Positions 16,671 through 24,636 of a stretch of DNA of 51,935 bases are shown here, piece after piece (position 1 is the stretch's first letter; every line of letters begins with the position of its first letter). The DNA is from an uncultured Porphyromonadaceae bacterium (GTDB lineage Bacteria; Bacteroidota; Bacteroidia; Bacteroidales; Paludibacteraceae): positions 1 through 51,935 of the forward strand of contig CASEAJ010000054.1 of the NCBI GenBank assembly GCA_949285425.1. Reading direction: 5' to 3'. The translations under genes and the position numbers were made by a program. The notes beneath the pieces were generated by a model. That model was not told the DNA's origin. It searched no databases and saw only the letters and a list, made by a program, of their open reading frames with translations.

Positions 16671-18548
16671 ATGCTCAGTTATCTTCAGGTGGAGAATCTC
16701 ACCAAATCGTTCGGAGACAATCTGCTGTTTGAAAACATTTCATTTGGAATTGCCGACAACCAACGGGTTGCCCTGATAGCCAAAAACGGCACAGGGAAGA
16801 CCACGTTGCTGAATATCATTGCCGGCAAAGAGGACTACGACAACGGGAATATCACCTTCCGGCGTGACCTGCGGGTCGGCTACCTGGAACAAGCCCCCCA
16901 ATATCCAAAGAATCTGACCGTACTGGATGCCTGCCTTCAGTCGGACAGCGAAATTACACGGACGGTTGCCGACTACGAACGCTGCCTGCTTTCTCCGAAC
17001 CACGATGGATTGGATGAAATTCTTGCCCGCATGGACATGCACAAAGCGTGGGACTACGAAACCCGCATAAAACAAATACTGAGCAAGTTGAAGATAACAC
17101 AATTCGACCAATGCATCGGCGAACTGTCGGGCGGACAACTCAAGCGGGTGGCACTGGCCAACGTGCTTATCAGTGAACCCGATTTGCTTATTCTTGACGA
17201 ACCGACCAACCACCTCGACCTTGAAATGGTGGAATGGCTTGAGGATTTCCTTCGCAGATCGTCCATGGCACTGCTCATGGTAACGCATGACCGCTATTTT
17301 CTGGACCGGGTATGCACGTCGATACTGGAACTGGACTGCCAGTCGCTGTTCCAATACAACGGCAACTACAGCTACTATCTGGAAAAACGGCAGGAGCGCA
17401 TGGCGGCCTTCAATGCCGAGACGGAACGTATGAACAACCTCTACCGCACCGAACTCGACTGGATGCGCCGGCAACCCCAGGCCCGGGCCGGGAAAGCCAA
17501 ATCGCGCATCGACCGCTTCTACGAAATAGAGCAACGCGCCAAGCTGCGCCGCGAAGAAAAGGTCGTCCGCCTCGACGTAAAGGCCAGCTACCTCGGTTCA
17601 AAGATATTCGAAGCAAAATACGTAAGCAAGTCATACGGCGAGCTGAAGATACTTGACAACTTTTATTACAACTTTGCCCGCTACGAAAAGATGGGCATCA
17701 TCGGCAAGAACGGCACCGGTAAGTCAACCTTCCTGAAAATGCTGCTGGGCGAGGTAAAGCCTGACAGCGGCTCATTCGACGTGGGCGAAACGGTAGTCTT
17801 CGGCTACTACAGCCAGGAGGGCCTGAAATTTGACGAGCAAATGAAAGTGATAGATGTAGTGCGCGACATTGCCGAAGAAGTGCATTTGGGCAACGGACGC
17901 CACATGTCGGCCTCGCAATTTCTGCAACACTTTCTCTTCACCCCCGAAACGCAACACAACTATGTATACAAACTCAGCGGAGGGGAGAAACGCCGCCTGT
18001 ATCTGTGCACCGTACTCATGCGCAACCCCAATTTTCTGGTACTCGACGAACCGACCAACGACCTTGACATTGCCACACTGAACATCCTCGAAGAATACCT
18101 GCAGACGTTCAAAGGCTGTGTCATTGTGGTGAGCCACGACCGTTATTTCATGGACAAAGTGGTGGACCATCTGCTTGTATTCAAAGGAAATGCACAAATC
18201 AAGGATTTTCCGGGCAACTACACCGACTACCGCGAATGGAACGAACTGAAAGAGGAAGAAGAACGGGAAGCCCGACGGGAACAGGCAGCAAACAAACCGA
18301 CCAGCCAACCGGCAAAACCGGTAAAAGACAAGCCACGTCGCATGACGTTCAAGGAAAAACAGGAGTTTGAACTGCTGGAAAAAGAAATACCCACCCTCGA
18401 AACGGAAAAGGCGGAAATAGAGGCACAACTCTCATCAGGCACGTTGACAGCCGAGGCCATCGTCACTGCCTCGCAGCGGTTTGCCGAACTGAACGAACTG
18501 ATTGACGAAAAGACCCTGCGCTGGCTCGAACTGAGCGAATTAGCATAA
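16671..18548 (+). CDS. ABC-F family ATPase, Uup-like
   Basis: The 625-residue cytoplasmic protein has two ABC domains and no membrane segments. Walker A motifs are AKNGTGKTT and GKNGTGKST, ABC signatures LSGGQLKRVALA and LSGGEKRRLYL, and Walker B motifs LLILDEPTNHLD and FLVLDEPTNDLD. A Tyr/Arg-rich linker separates the domains. A C-terminal charged extension (about 535-625) forms a coiled coil like the Uup C-terminal domain. ABC-F proteins act on the ribosome as translation or resistance factors, and Uup-like members bind branched DNA or ribosomes. ATG 16671 was chosen by family start (MLSYLQVENLTKSFG); the frame extends 50 codons upstream across the promoter and terminator. Confidence 0.92.
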   Translation: MLSYLQVENLTKSFGDNLLFENISFGIADNQRVALIAKNGTGKTTLLNIIAGKEDYDNGNITFRRDLRVGYLEQAPQYPKNLTVLDACLQSDSEITRTVADYERCLLSPNHDGLDEILARMDMHKAWDYETRIKQILSKLKITQFDQCIGELSGGQLKRVALANVLISEPDLLILDEPTNHLDLEMVEWLEDFLRRSSMALLMVTHDRYFLDRVCTSILELDCQSLFQYNGNYSYYLEKRQERMAAFNAETERMNNLYRTELDWMRRQPQARAGKAKSRIDRFYEIEQRAKLRREEKVVRLDVKASYLGSKIFEAKYVSKSYGELKILDNFYYNFARYEKMGIIGKNGTGKSTFLKMLLGEVKPDSGSFDVGETVVFGYYSQEGLKFDEQMKVIDVVRDIAEEVHLGNGRHMSASQFLQHFLFTPETQHNYVYKLSGGEKRRLYLCTVLMRNPNFLVLDEPTNDLDIATLNILEEYLQTFKGCVIVVSHDRYFMDKVVDHLLVFKGNAQIKDFPGNYTDYREWNELKEEEEREARREQAANKPTSQPAKPVKDKPRRMTFKEKQEFELLEKEIPTLETEKAEIEAQLSSGTLTAEAIVTASQRFAELNELIDEKTLRWLELSELA

Positions 18549-18573
18549 AGTGTTTCTCATATCATAAAAAGAG

Positions 18574-18613
18574 CGGAGCGCCGACAGCTTGTTCCATTGC
18601 TGCCGGCGCTCCG
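18574..18613. terminator. bidirectional terminator between ABC-F and C69 genes
   Basis: CGGAGCGCCGACAGC pairs with GCTGCCGGCGCTCCG (15 bp, one mismatch) around a 10-base loop. T-rich tails lie on both sides when read in each direction. It sits between two convergent genes. Confidence 0.85.
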
Positions 18614-18631
18614 TTTCTGTTCTTTATTCCC

Positions 18632-20278
18632 TTATTTCCGGTTTGACATTTCTTCTTGCGTACGTACACGGAGCAGTTGACCCCGCTTCACCACCTCACG
18701 CAAGTACTCCTGCGGATAGTCCGGACGGATAATCTTTGCCGGCATACCCGCCCCGTTGCGCATGAAGCGGCCATCGCGTTCGCCTTTCACCCGTCCATCG
18801 AGATACTTCACCAACAGATACTCTCCCAGTCCGTTCCAGGCATCGGTCGAAGCCTGCGCCTGCGCCACGCTGAAGTCGGTGAGCAACACCCGGGCTTCCT
18901 CCTCGGGCACCCCCTGCGCCAGGCTGTCCACACCCGGCACAAGCGTATTGAAATAAGACTCCCAACGGCCCTGCACCTGGCGAATGTCGGGCAACATGAG
19001 CGAATACATGCCATAGGCAAAATTGGCCACCTTGTTGTAAGTCCAGAACGCCGAGGTAGAAGAATACTCCAGCAAACTGCCGTTACCTTCGCGAAAACAT
19101 TCGGGCACGGCGGTCATGCCGCAATACATAGGCACATAAAGCGAAGTGGCCGCATCGTCCACCCCAAACCACAGAATGCCCCCCACGTAGTCGGGCAGCC
19201 AGTTGCGCATCTGAGCCACAAAGCTGAAGCCGGTCTGCTGCGTAGCTACCGGACGTTCGTAGGAATACTCTACACTGTCCACCACACACGACAGGGAACC
19301 GAAACGCAACTTGGTGTGAAACGGTCCCGACAAGTCGCCCGACAGCATGTCTAGTTCGGTACCCTCATACTGGTCGCGCATAAAGTTCTTCATGTCCTGC
19401 GCACTGATTTTGCGCTGCGGCTTCACCCACAGGGGCATCCGTTCCTTGGTTTCCCCCTTGACATACGATAGGAAACGATCGGTAGACGGGTCGACCTGCC
19501 GGAAGAAAGTCCACACCCTCGCCTCGCACCAGTACAGCCCGCCGAAGTCGAGCGGAGCATACGTGTCGGAGAAGCTGAAATCCTTGTCACGGCCTTCATA
19601 GTAACCCATTTCGCGGGCAAACGAAATCACATCGGGCGAATACATGCAGTTTTCCGGGTCGTTTTTCGGGAAAGTAGTAATGCGTGCCTGGTTGGCATGT
19701 GCCGACACACAGTCGTCGGGCAGTCGTCGGGCCACCCATACCGCCCCCTTGCGTCCGGGACCTTTGCCAATGAGTTCCATAATCCACACTTCATTCGGGT
19801 CGGCAATGGAGAACGACTCGCCCGAACTGTAATATCCATATTCCTGCACCAGCGCGTCCATGGTGCGGATGGCTTCGCGGGCAGTCCGTGCACGCTGCAA
19901 AGTCACGTAAATGAGGCTGCCATAGTCCATGATTCCGGCCGTGTCCACCAGTTCGGGACGACCGCCGAAAGTTGTTTCGGCTATGCACAGCTGGTGTTCG
20001 TTCATGTTTCCGATGACGGAATAGGTCTGTTCCGCCTGGGCTATCTGCCCCAGGTATTCGCCCGTATCCCACTCATGAATATCGAGCATCGTTCCGGCCG
20101 GATAAACCGCCGCCGGATAATGATACAACACGCCGTACAACGAATACGAGTCGGCGGCATACGTCACCAAGGTCGAGCCGTCGGTCGTGGCTCCTTTTCC
20201 TGCCAGAAAGTTCGTGCAGGCCCAACCGGCCTTCGACAACAGCAAAAACGCCCCTACGAGCATTATTTTCTTTACCAT
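18632..20278 (-). CDS. pepD: secreted C69-family dipeptidase
   Basis: The 548-residue enzyme belongs to the Ntn-hydrolase family C69 (PepD-like dipeptidases). The signal peptide MVKKIMLVGAFLLLSKAGWA is followed directly by CTNFLAGKGATTDGS, where the Cys becomes the N-terminal nucleophile after cleavage, so export and activation may be one step. Further conserved blocks are TYSVIGNMNEHQLCIAETTF, SLIYVTLQRARTAREAI and SFSIADPNEVWIMELIGKG. It probably degrades peptides in the periplasm or outside the cell. The start at 20278 was chosen by the signal peptide; upstream in-frame residues are not protein-like and lie beyond the promoter. Confidence 0.93.
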   Translation of the reverse strand: MVKKIMLVGAFLLLSKAGWACTNFLAGKGATTDGSTLVTYAADSYSLYGVLYHYPAAVYPAGTMLDIHEWDTGEYLGQIAQAEQTYSVIGNMNEHQLCIAETTFGGRPELVDTAGIMDYGSLIYVTLQRARTAREAIRTMDALVQEYGYYSSGESFSIADPNEVWIMELIGKGPGRKGAVWVARRLPDDCVSAHANQARITTFPKNDPENCMYSPDVISFAREMGYYEGRDKDFSFSDTYAPLDFGGLYWCEARVWTFFRQVDPSTDRFLSYVKGETKERMPLWVKPQRKISAQDMKNFMRDQYEGTELDMLSGDLSGPFHTKLRFGSLSCVVDSVEYSYERPVATQQTGFSFVAQMRNWLPDYVGGILWFGVDDAATSLYVPMYCGMTAVPECFREGNGSLLEYSSTSAFWTYNKVANFAYGMYSLMLPDIRQVQGRWESYFNTLVPGVDSLAQGVPEEEARVLLTDFSVAQAQASTDAWNGLGEYLLVKYLDGRVKGERDGRFMRNGAGMPAKIIRPDYPQEYLREVVKRGQLLRVRTQEEMSNRK

Positions 20279-20309
20279 ATCTTTTTCGCTTTTTTTGTTT
20301 TGAACCAAA

Positions 20310-20339
20310 CAAAGGTACGGCTTTTTCATGAATAAGCAA
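20310..20339 (-). promoter_or_regulatory. promoter of the C69 dipeptidase gene
   Basis: On the minus strand TTG (20339-20337), 19 bases, then TACCTTTG (20317-20310) match the Bacteroidetes promoter. The leader is about 30 bases. Confidence 0.8.
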
Positions 20340-20586
20340 CAACAGGCGAAGGCACGCCGGCAGAAAAGCCGCAGAAAAAGGTCCGTCTGCAAAAGGCGAG
20401 GAACTGTGTGCGGACAGAACAGAAATTCCGTACGTACGGAAATTTCAGGGCATGCCTGTGAAAATAAAATTGCGCAGGCACGGAATTTTCCCCCACCCGT
20501 GCAACGGCAAATGCGGGGAACGGACGGCCGTGTTCCCGACATGCAAGCCCGGCTTGTTTTGGACGGACTATAAAAAAATCAATGCG

Positions 20587-20614
20587 TTGGAATAAACAAT
20601 TTGTTGTAAATTTG
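20587..20614 (+). promoter_or_regulatory. dsbD promoter
   Basis: TAAATTTG at 20607-20614 is a good -7 box; TTG at 20587-20589 is 17 bases upstream, slightly short of the usual 19. The leader to ATG 20652 is about 30 bases. Confidence 0.6.
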
Positions 20615-20651
20615 TGTTCCATTTTCTGAAACGTAACATTTTAACATTCTT

Positions 20652-22652
20652 ATGAAGAGAAAAGCAACCCTTCTATTCGTTTTGTTCGCCGCATGCCTCG
20701 GCCTGTCGGCGCAGATTTACGAACCCATCAAGTGGACGGTTGAGCAAAAACCGACCGGAACCGGCACGGCCGATATATACCTGCGTGCCACCATAGACAA
20801 AGGCTGGCATCTGTATGGTCTGCAACTGCCCGAAGGCGGACCGCGGGCTACGTCCATCATCTTCACGGAAGTGAAAAACGCCCGGCTCGTGGGTGAACTG
20901 CGGGCCGTGTCGGAACTGCACTATGAATATGATGCCAACTTCGACATGGAGCTGAACTGGTATAACGGCAAGGCGGAGTTCATCCAGTCCATTGCTTTCG
21001 AACGGGCCGATGAGGTATTCATTGCAGGACACGCAGAATACATGGCCTGCAACGACGAAACCTGTCTGCCACCGACCGAAGAGCCTTTTTACATTGGCCA
21101 TCAGCCGGCGGTGCCGGCTGAAACGTCCCGACCAACCACCCAACCGGGCATTGCTCCGCTGCCCCTCAGCCCGGCAACCGTTGCCCTGCCGCAAGGCGAG
21201 GCCGATGCACCACTGCAAATAGCCGAACCGGCAGGAGGGCTGTCCTCCTACTGGACACCTGTTGTCGACGAACTGCAAGCTTTGGGCGAAAACCGCTCGG
21301 ACGATTTCTCGCTCGGCTGGATATTCCTCATCGGCATGCTCGGCGGACTGCTGGCATTGGTCACTCCCTGCGTGTGGCCCATCATCCCCATGACGGTGAG
21401 CTTCTTCCTGAAACGCTCGCAGGACAAGGCCCGCGGACGGCGAGATGCCATGCTCTACGGCGTGGCCATCATCCTCATCTACGTCAGTCTGGGACTAATC
21501 ATTACGGCCGTGTTCGGTGCCAGCGCACTGAACGACCTGTCGACGAACGCCGTGTTCAACCTGTTCCTGTTTGCCCTGCTGGTCGTGTTTGCCGTGTCGT
21601 TCTTCGGTGCGTTCGAAATCACCCTGCCTGCCAAGTGGACTACAAAAATGGATGCCAAGGCCGACGCCACAGCCGGTTTCATCAGCCTGCTGTTCATGGC
21701 CTTCACGCTGGTACTGGTATCGTTCTCATGCACCGGCCCCATCATCGGCTTCCTGCTGGTCGAAGTGTCGAGCACCGGTTCGGTACTGGCTCCGCTGGTG
21801 GGCATGGCCGGCTTTGCTGTGGCACTCGCCATTCCGTTCAGCCTGTTTGCCTTCTTCCCCACCTGGCTCAAATCGCTTCCCAAATCGGGCGGATGGCTCA
21901 ACCGGGTGAAGGTGGTGCTGGCGTTCATCGAACTGGCATTTGCCCTGAAGTTCCTCTCCGTGGCCGACCTGGCCTATGGCTGGAGACTGCTTGACCGCGA
22001 AGTGTTCATTGTGTTGTGGGTTGTCATTTTCGCCATGCTCGGTTTCTACCTGCTGGGCAAGATACGCTTCGCCCACGACAGCGAAACAACCCATACCGGC
22101 GTAGGCAGCGCCCTGCTCGCCATGGTTTCGCTGGCCTTCTCGCTATACCTCATACCCGGCCTATGGGGGGCTCCGCTCAAGGCTGCCAGCGCATTCCTGC
22201 CGCCGCTCTACACACAGGATTTCAACCTGAACAGCGAGGTGGTGCATGCCGACTTCACCGACTTCGATGAAGGTATGCGCCATGCCGAACAGACAGGCCG
22301 ACGTGTCATGATTGACTTTTCGGGCTACGGCTGCGTGAATTGCCGCAAAATGGAAGCCAAGGTGTGGACCGACCCGCGCGTGAAGGACGCACTGGAAAAG
22401 AACTATGTGCTGATAACCCTGTATGTGGACGACAAAACACCGCTGGAACAACCGTTTGAAGTGGAGGAAAACGGGCGTACACGCAGCATCAAAACCGTGG
22501 GCGACAAGTGGAGCTACCTGCAACGCCACAAGTTCGGATCGAACGCACAGCCTTTCTACGTGCTGCTCGACAGCAAGGGAAAACCACTCAACCGCTCGTA
22601 TGCCTACGATGAAGACCCGCAGAAGTTTTTGAACTGGCTCTTGCTGAAGTAA
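20652..22652 (+). CDS. dsbD: thiol:disulfide interchange protein DsbD
   Basis: DsbD carries electrons from cytoplasmic thioredoxin across the inner membrane to periplasmic thiol proteins. The 666-residue protein has a signal peptide (1-20), an N-terminal periplasmic domain with the Cys pair CNDETC (133, 138), a Pro-rich linker, a multi-helix membrane domain with the two central cysteines (TPCVWPIIP, Cys240; SFSCTGP, Cys360), and a C-terminal thioredoxin domain with CVNC (561, 564). All six catalytic cysteines are present. The last codons (KFLNWLLLK and stop) recur 1 kb downstream at 23643-23674, beyond a three-gene cassette, so the original 3' end seems to have been separated from its terminator. 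Confidence 0.96.
   Translation: MKRKATLLFVLFAACLGLSAQIYEPIKWTVEQKPTGTGTADIYLRATIDKGWHLYGLQLPEGGPRATSIIFTEVKNARLVGELRAVSELHYEYDANFDMELNWYNGKAEFIQSIAFERADEVFIAGHAEYMACNDETCLPPTEEPFYIGHQPAVPAETSRPTTQPGIAPLPLSPATVALPQGEADAPLQIAEPAGGLSSYWTPVVDELQALGENRSDDFSLGWIFLIGMLGGLLALVTPCVWPIIPMTVSFFLKRSQDKARGRRDAMLYGVAIILIYVSLGLIITAVFGASALNDLSTNAVFNLFLFALLVVFAVSFFGAFEITLPAKWTTKMDAKADATAGFISLLFMAFTLVLVSFSCTGPIIGFLLVEVSSTGSVLAPLVGMAGFAVALAIPFSLFAFFPTWLKSLPKSGGWLNRVKVVLAFIELAFALKFLSVADLAYGWRLLDREVFIVLWVVIFAMLGFYLLGKIRFAHDSETTHTGVGSALLAMVSLAFSLYLIPGLWGAPLKAASAFLPPLYTQDFNLNSEVVHADFTDFDEGMRHAEQTGRRVMIDFSGYGCVNCRKMEAKVWTDPRVKDALEKNYVLITLYVDDKTPLEQPFEVEENGRTRSIKTVGDKWSYLQRHKFGSNAQPFYVLLDSKGKPLNRSYAYDEDPQKFLNWLLLK
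22621..22652 (+). repeat. left copy of a 32-bp direct repeat (dsbD 3' end)
   Basis: These 32 bases, ending in the dsbD stop codon, match 23643-23674 at 29 positions. It is the left boundary of the DUF3791/DUF3990 cassette. Confidence 0.88.
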
Positions 22653-22698
22653 GGTTTTCGACTCTACAGCCAACTATAAAAACAAAAAGAACATAACA

Positions 22699-22923
22699 AT
22701 GGAATACAACATAAAAGACAAACTGGAATGGACGGTCATCTTCATCCTTGAGTTCGGGCGCAAGTACGGACTGACAATGAAACAGGCCTTCAACTACCTG
22801 AGCCGCTATAAAGGGATAGATTTCATCGACCGCAACTACGGATATGTGCATACACAGTCGTTTGCCTCAATGGTGGACGACATCGCAGAATATTGTCATC
22901 GTCATGGAGGAGCATTGATATGA
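22699..22923 (+). CDS. DUF3791-like small protein, cassette gene 1
   Basis: The 74-residue protein is predicted helical and soluble, with LEWTVIFILEFGRKYGLTMK, RYKGIDFIDRNYGYVH and HTQSFASMVDDI. This layout (a short helix, T-M-x-x-A, then DFI-D and H-T-Q-S) is what I recall for the DUF3791 family. The product of the third cassette gene shares the pattern: LTMKQA here with MTMEEA there, and HTQS (51-54) with YHQS (52-55). It begins 46 bases after dsbD and its stop overlaps the next start by ATGA. DUF3791 genes are typically next to DUF3990 genes, so an antitoxin-like or partner role is plausible but unproven. Confidence 0.85.
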   Translation: MEYNIKDKLEWTVIFILEFGRKYGLTMKQAFNYLSRYKGIDFIDRNYGYVHTQSFASMVDDIAEYCHRHGGALI

Positions 22924-23393
22924 AACTTTATCATGGTACAAACAAGGATTTCGATAGAATTGATTTGCAGAAATCGAAACCGAACAAAGACTTCGGACGT
23001 GGATTCTACCTGTCTGCGGATTATGAGCAGGCTTTGAACATGGCGCAAGTGAAAGTTGAACAGTTGGAGATTGGCAGCCCAATTGTACAAAGTTACCTTG
23101 TTGAGGACGATGCCTTGAATGACCTGCGTGTACTCCGTTTTGACGGCTATTCTGAAGAATGGGCGAAATTCATCCTGTTAAATCGGAACAATCCGACTGA
23201 GAAGTCAGTACATGAATATGACGTGGTAATCGGTCCCATAGCCAATGACCGGGTAGGCGTACAGTTGTGGCGATACGAGAACCATTCGATAGACCTTCCC
23301 ACGCTTGTGCGCAACCTGCAATACATGAAAGGCGTGACTTTCCAATATTTCTTCGGTACAGAACGTGCCATTAAACTGTTGAAAAGGATATGA
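22920..23393 (+). CDS. DUF3990 protein, ADP-ribosyltransferase-like, candidate toxin
   Basis: The 157-residue protein begins MKLYHGTNKDFDRID and continues with DFGRGFYLSADYEQAL; the H-G-T near the start and G-R-G-F-Y-L-S are the first two signature strands of ADP-ribosyltransferase-fold enzymes. A later block HEYDVVIGPIANDRV and the C-terminal VTFQYFFGTERAIKLL (Gln142 before Y-F-F-G-T) resemble the DUF3990 family and could supply the third active-site residue. No signal peptide or membrane helix is seen. The gene overlaps both neighbours by four bases (ATGA at 22920 and 23390), so the three products are made together, as in toxin-antitoxin operons. The target of modification is unknown. Confidence 0.85.
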   Translation: MKLYHGTNKDFDRIDLQKSKPNKDFGRGFYLSADYEQALNMAQVKVEQLEIGSPIVQSYLVEDDALNDLRVLRFDGYSEEWAKFILLNRNNPTEKSVHEYDVVIGPIANDRVGVQLWRYENHSIDLPTLVRNLQYMKGVTFQYFFGTERAIKLLKRI

Positions 23394-23611
23394 GCGAGAA
23401 AACGAAAATGATGGCGGATATGGTAAAGAACCTTGCCGCCCTGCTGACCGAGCAGAACAGCGGAATGACAATGGAAGAGGCACTTGCCACGGTATTCAAC
23501 TCGGAAACCTATCGGAAAATAATGGATGAACGGACGCATTTCTATCATCAAAGCTACTATTATGTGTTCGCTTTCCTGAAAGAGGAACTGACGAAAGGCA
23601 AGTTCGAATAA
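23390..23611 (+). CDS. DUF3791-like small protein, cassette gene 3
   Basis: The 73-residue protein is charged and probably helical, with GMTMEEALATVFNSETYRKI and FYHQSYYYVFAFLKEEL. It resembles the first cassette gene in layout (T-M-x-x-A in the middle, then x-H-Q-S followed by a C-terminal helix), although overall identity is low. It starts within the stop codon of the DUF3990 gene. The pair of similar small proteins on either side of one larger enzyme is the unusual feature. After its stop, 31 bases separate it from the duplicated dsbD end. Confidence 0.82.
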   Translation: MSEKTKMMADMVKNLAALLTEQNSGMTMEEALATVFNSETYRKIMDERTHFYHQSYYYVFAFLKEELTKGKFE

Positions 23612-23642
23612 CGGCATTGCAACCCGTTTATGCTGCCTTTAT

Positions 23643-23674
23643 AAAAGTTTCTGAACTGGCTCTTGCTAAAGTAA
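23643..23674 (+). pseudogene. orphan copy of the dsbD 3' end (right direct repeat)
   Basis: Read in frame, this segment encodes KFLNWLLLK and a stop, identical to the dsbD C-terminus, but two Leu codons differ silently (TTG/CTG and CTG/CTA). Upstream of it the dsbD reading frame is absent. It is followed by a terminator at 23723 that would have served dsbD. It marks the right boundary of the inserted cassette. Confidence 0.85.
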
Positions 23675-23722
23675 AGAAAAACGGAAGTACTTTTTTCGGT
23701 TCCACTGCTACCTGTAAGCACA

Positions 23723-23768
23723 AAAAGGAAATGGACCACCGGAATTTACCGGTAGTCCATTTCCTTTT
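23723..23768 (+). terminator. terminator, probably the original dsbD terminator
   Basis: A 14-bp perfect stem (23723-23736 with 23755-23768) extends after one mismatch by five more pairs, with T-rich 3' tail. It lies 48 bases after the orphan dsbD end. It is symmetrical enough to serve also the convergent gene on the minus strand. Confidence 0.88.
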
Positions 23769-23806
23769 CTGTTTCAGGCATGTAACCGTTTCAACACACA
23801 AGCAAT

Positions 23807-24307
23807 TCAAGGGAAAAGCATGCTCACCGCACTTTCAAAATAATTCGCCGCAAAATCTCTTACTAACAACGTAAGCAAGAAAAAGCAGGTCAGGAAAAAC
23901 ACTACTAGCACAACCGTCCGCTCATTGTCCTTAGACGAAAACATTTCCTTTACAAAACGAGCATTTTTCAGAGCAAACACCAACATAGCGGCCAACAATA
24001 GCCACAACAGAAGTGTCAAACACAATGAGGGGGTAAAAAGTTTCCACAAAGCATAAGAGGCTGCAGACAAAGCGGAAAACAAATAAAACCAACGCAAGTT
24101 ACGGGTATTGTCCTTTTTTCCACACAGACAAAAACGCAAAGGGAAAAAATAAAGTGCCCAAACAAACGTGAGTACCACAAAAACTTTTTCCGATACCCAA
24201 GCAAAAGGAAATTCGGACAACAGATAAATCACGGCCCATAACACAGTCACATAAATGTCATACTGCTTCTTAACAGAACTTTTCAAACACATTAGAATCC
24301 GGTTCAT
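23807..24307 (-). CDS. hypothetical membrane protein
   Basis: I do not recognise this 166-residue protein. It has about five hydrophobic helices (around 18-33, 38-55, 70-86, 89-110 and 130-150) and short charged loops such as CGKKDNTRNLRW and MFSSKDNERT, so it should be an inner-membrane protein. The ATG at 24307 (MNRILMCLKSSVKKQYDIY) gives a typical short positively charged start; the open frame extends 76 codons further upstream but that part is Cys-rich and not protein-like. It is convergent with the cassette and divergent from grpE. Its base composition is more AT-rich than grpE/dnaJ. Confidence 0.65.
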   Translation of the reverse strand: MNRILMCLKSSVKKQYDIYVTVLWAVIYLLSEFPFAWVSEKVFVVLTFVWALYFFPLRFCLCGKKDNTRNLRWFYLFSALSAASYALWKLFTPSLCLTLLLWLLLAAMLVFALKNARFVKEMFSSKDNERTVVLVVFFLTCFFLLTLLVRDFAANYFESAVSMLFP

Positions 24308-24576
24308 AACTATTCGTAATTTTATATATAAACATAAATGGAAAACCCCATGACACTGGTTATTCACAGTACACAAGCCCCCGCACTTTTCCGAAACAAT
24401 GCTTTTTTGTCTCTTTCTACAAACCCACGGACAAATATATGAAAAGGAGTCGACAAAAGCAAATGACAAACAAAGAACTGCCACAACGCACATTTTGTCG
24501 CACAATGGCAGAGCCGGTCCGCAAAAGTCTGACAATATGCCACATTCCGGCTTCCGCCCGACAAGTACCGACGTTT

Positions 24577-24592
24577 TGGCAGGGTAATTGTT
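24577..24592 (+). promoter_or_regulatory. possible sigma-54-like (-24/-12) promoter of grpE-dnaJ
   Basis: TGGCAGG, four bases, TTGTT compares with the sigma-54 consensus TGGCACG-N4-TTGCT; the GG (24578-24579) and the -12 element are ten bases apart as required, with GT in place of GC at -12. No TAnnTTTG box is seen in the last 60 bases before grpE. I have a vague memory of similar TTGGCA-type elements before chaperone genes in Bacteroides, but cannot verify it. Confidence 0.4.
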
Positions 24593-24599
24593 GTGCGTG

Positions 24600-24614
24600 T
24601 GTCATTCTGTGACA
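24600..24614 (+). promoter_or_regulatory. inverted repeat TGTCA-N5-TGACA before grpE
   Basis: TGTCA at 24600-24604 and TGACA at 24610-24614 are perfectly complementary around TTCTG and end 22 bases before the grpE ATG. It could be an operator for a stress regulator. It is not a CIRCE element (TTAGCACTC type). Confidence 0.4.
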
Positions 24615-24636
24615 AAAAAAAAGAACTGCATTATAT

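Larger units (their letters stand above)
20279..20651. other. divergent intergenic region between the C69 gene and dsbD
   Basis: No gene is supported. The region holds the promoters of both genes and a palindrome at 20422-20446 (GAAATTCCGTAC / GTACGGAAATTTC, one bulged A). The middle is GC-rich with several short inverted repeats of no clear family. Confidence 0.6.
24308..24636. other. regulatory region upstream of grpE
   Basis: No gene is supported. The right part holds a possible sigma-54-type promoter (24577-24592) and a TGTCA-N5-TGACA inverted repeat (24600-24614) directly before grpE. The left part is AT-rich leader of the divergent membrane protein gene. Confidence 0.6.

Noticed and set aside
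23807..24535. Longer version of the membrane protein gene starting at 24535.
   Set aside because: The extra 76 residues are Cys-rich and lack a sensible start; the ATG at 24307 gives a normal membrane protein N-terminus.
24600..24614. CIRCE operator for HrcA before grpE.
   Set aside because: The inverted repeat TGTCA-N5-TGACA does not resemble TTAGCACTC-N9-GAGTGCTAA.
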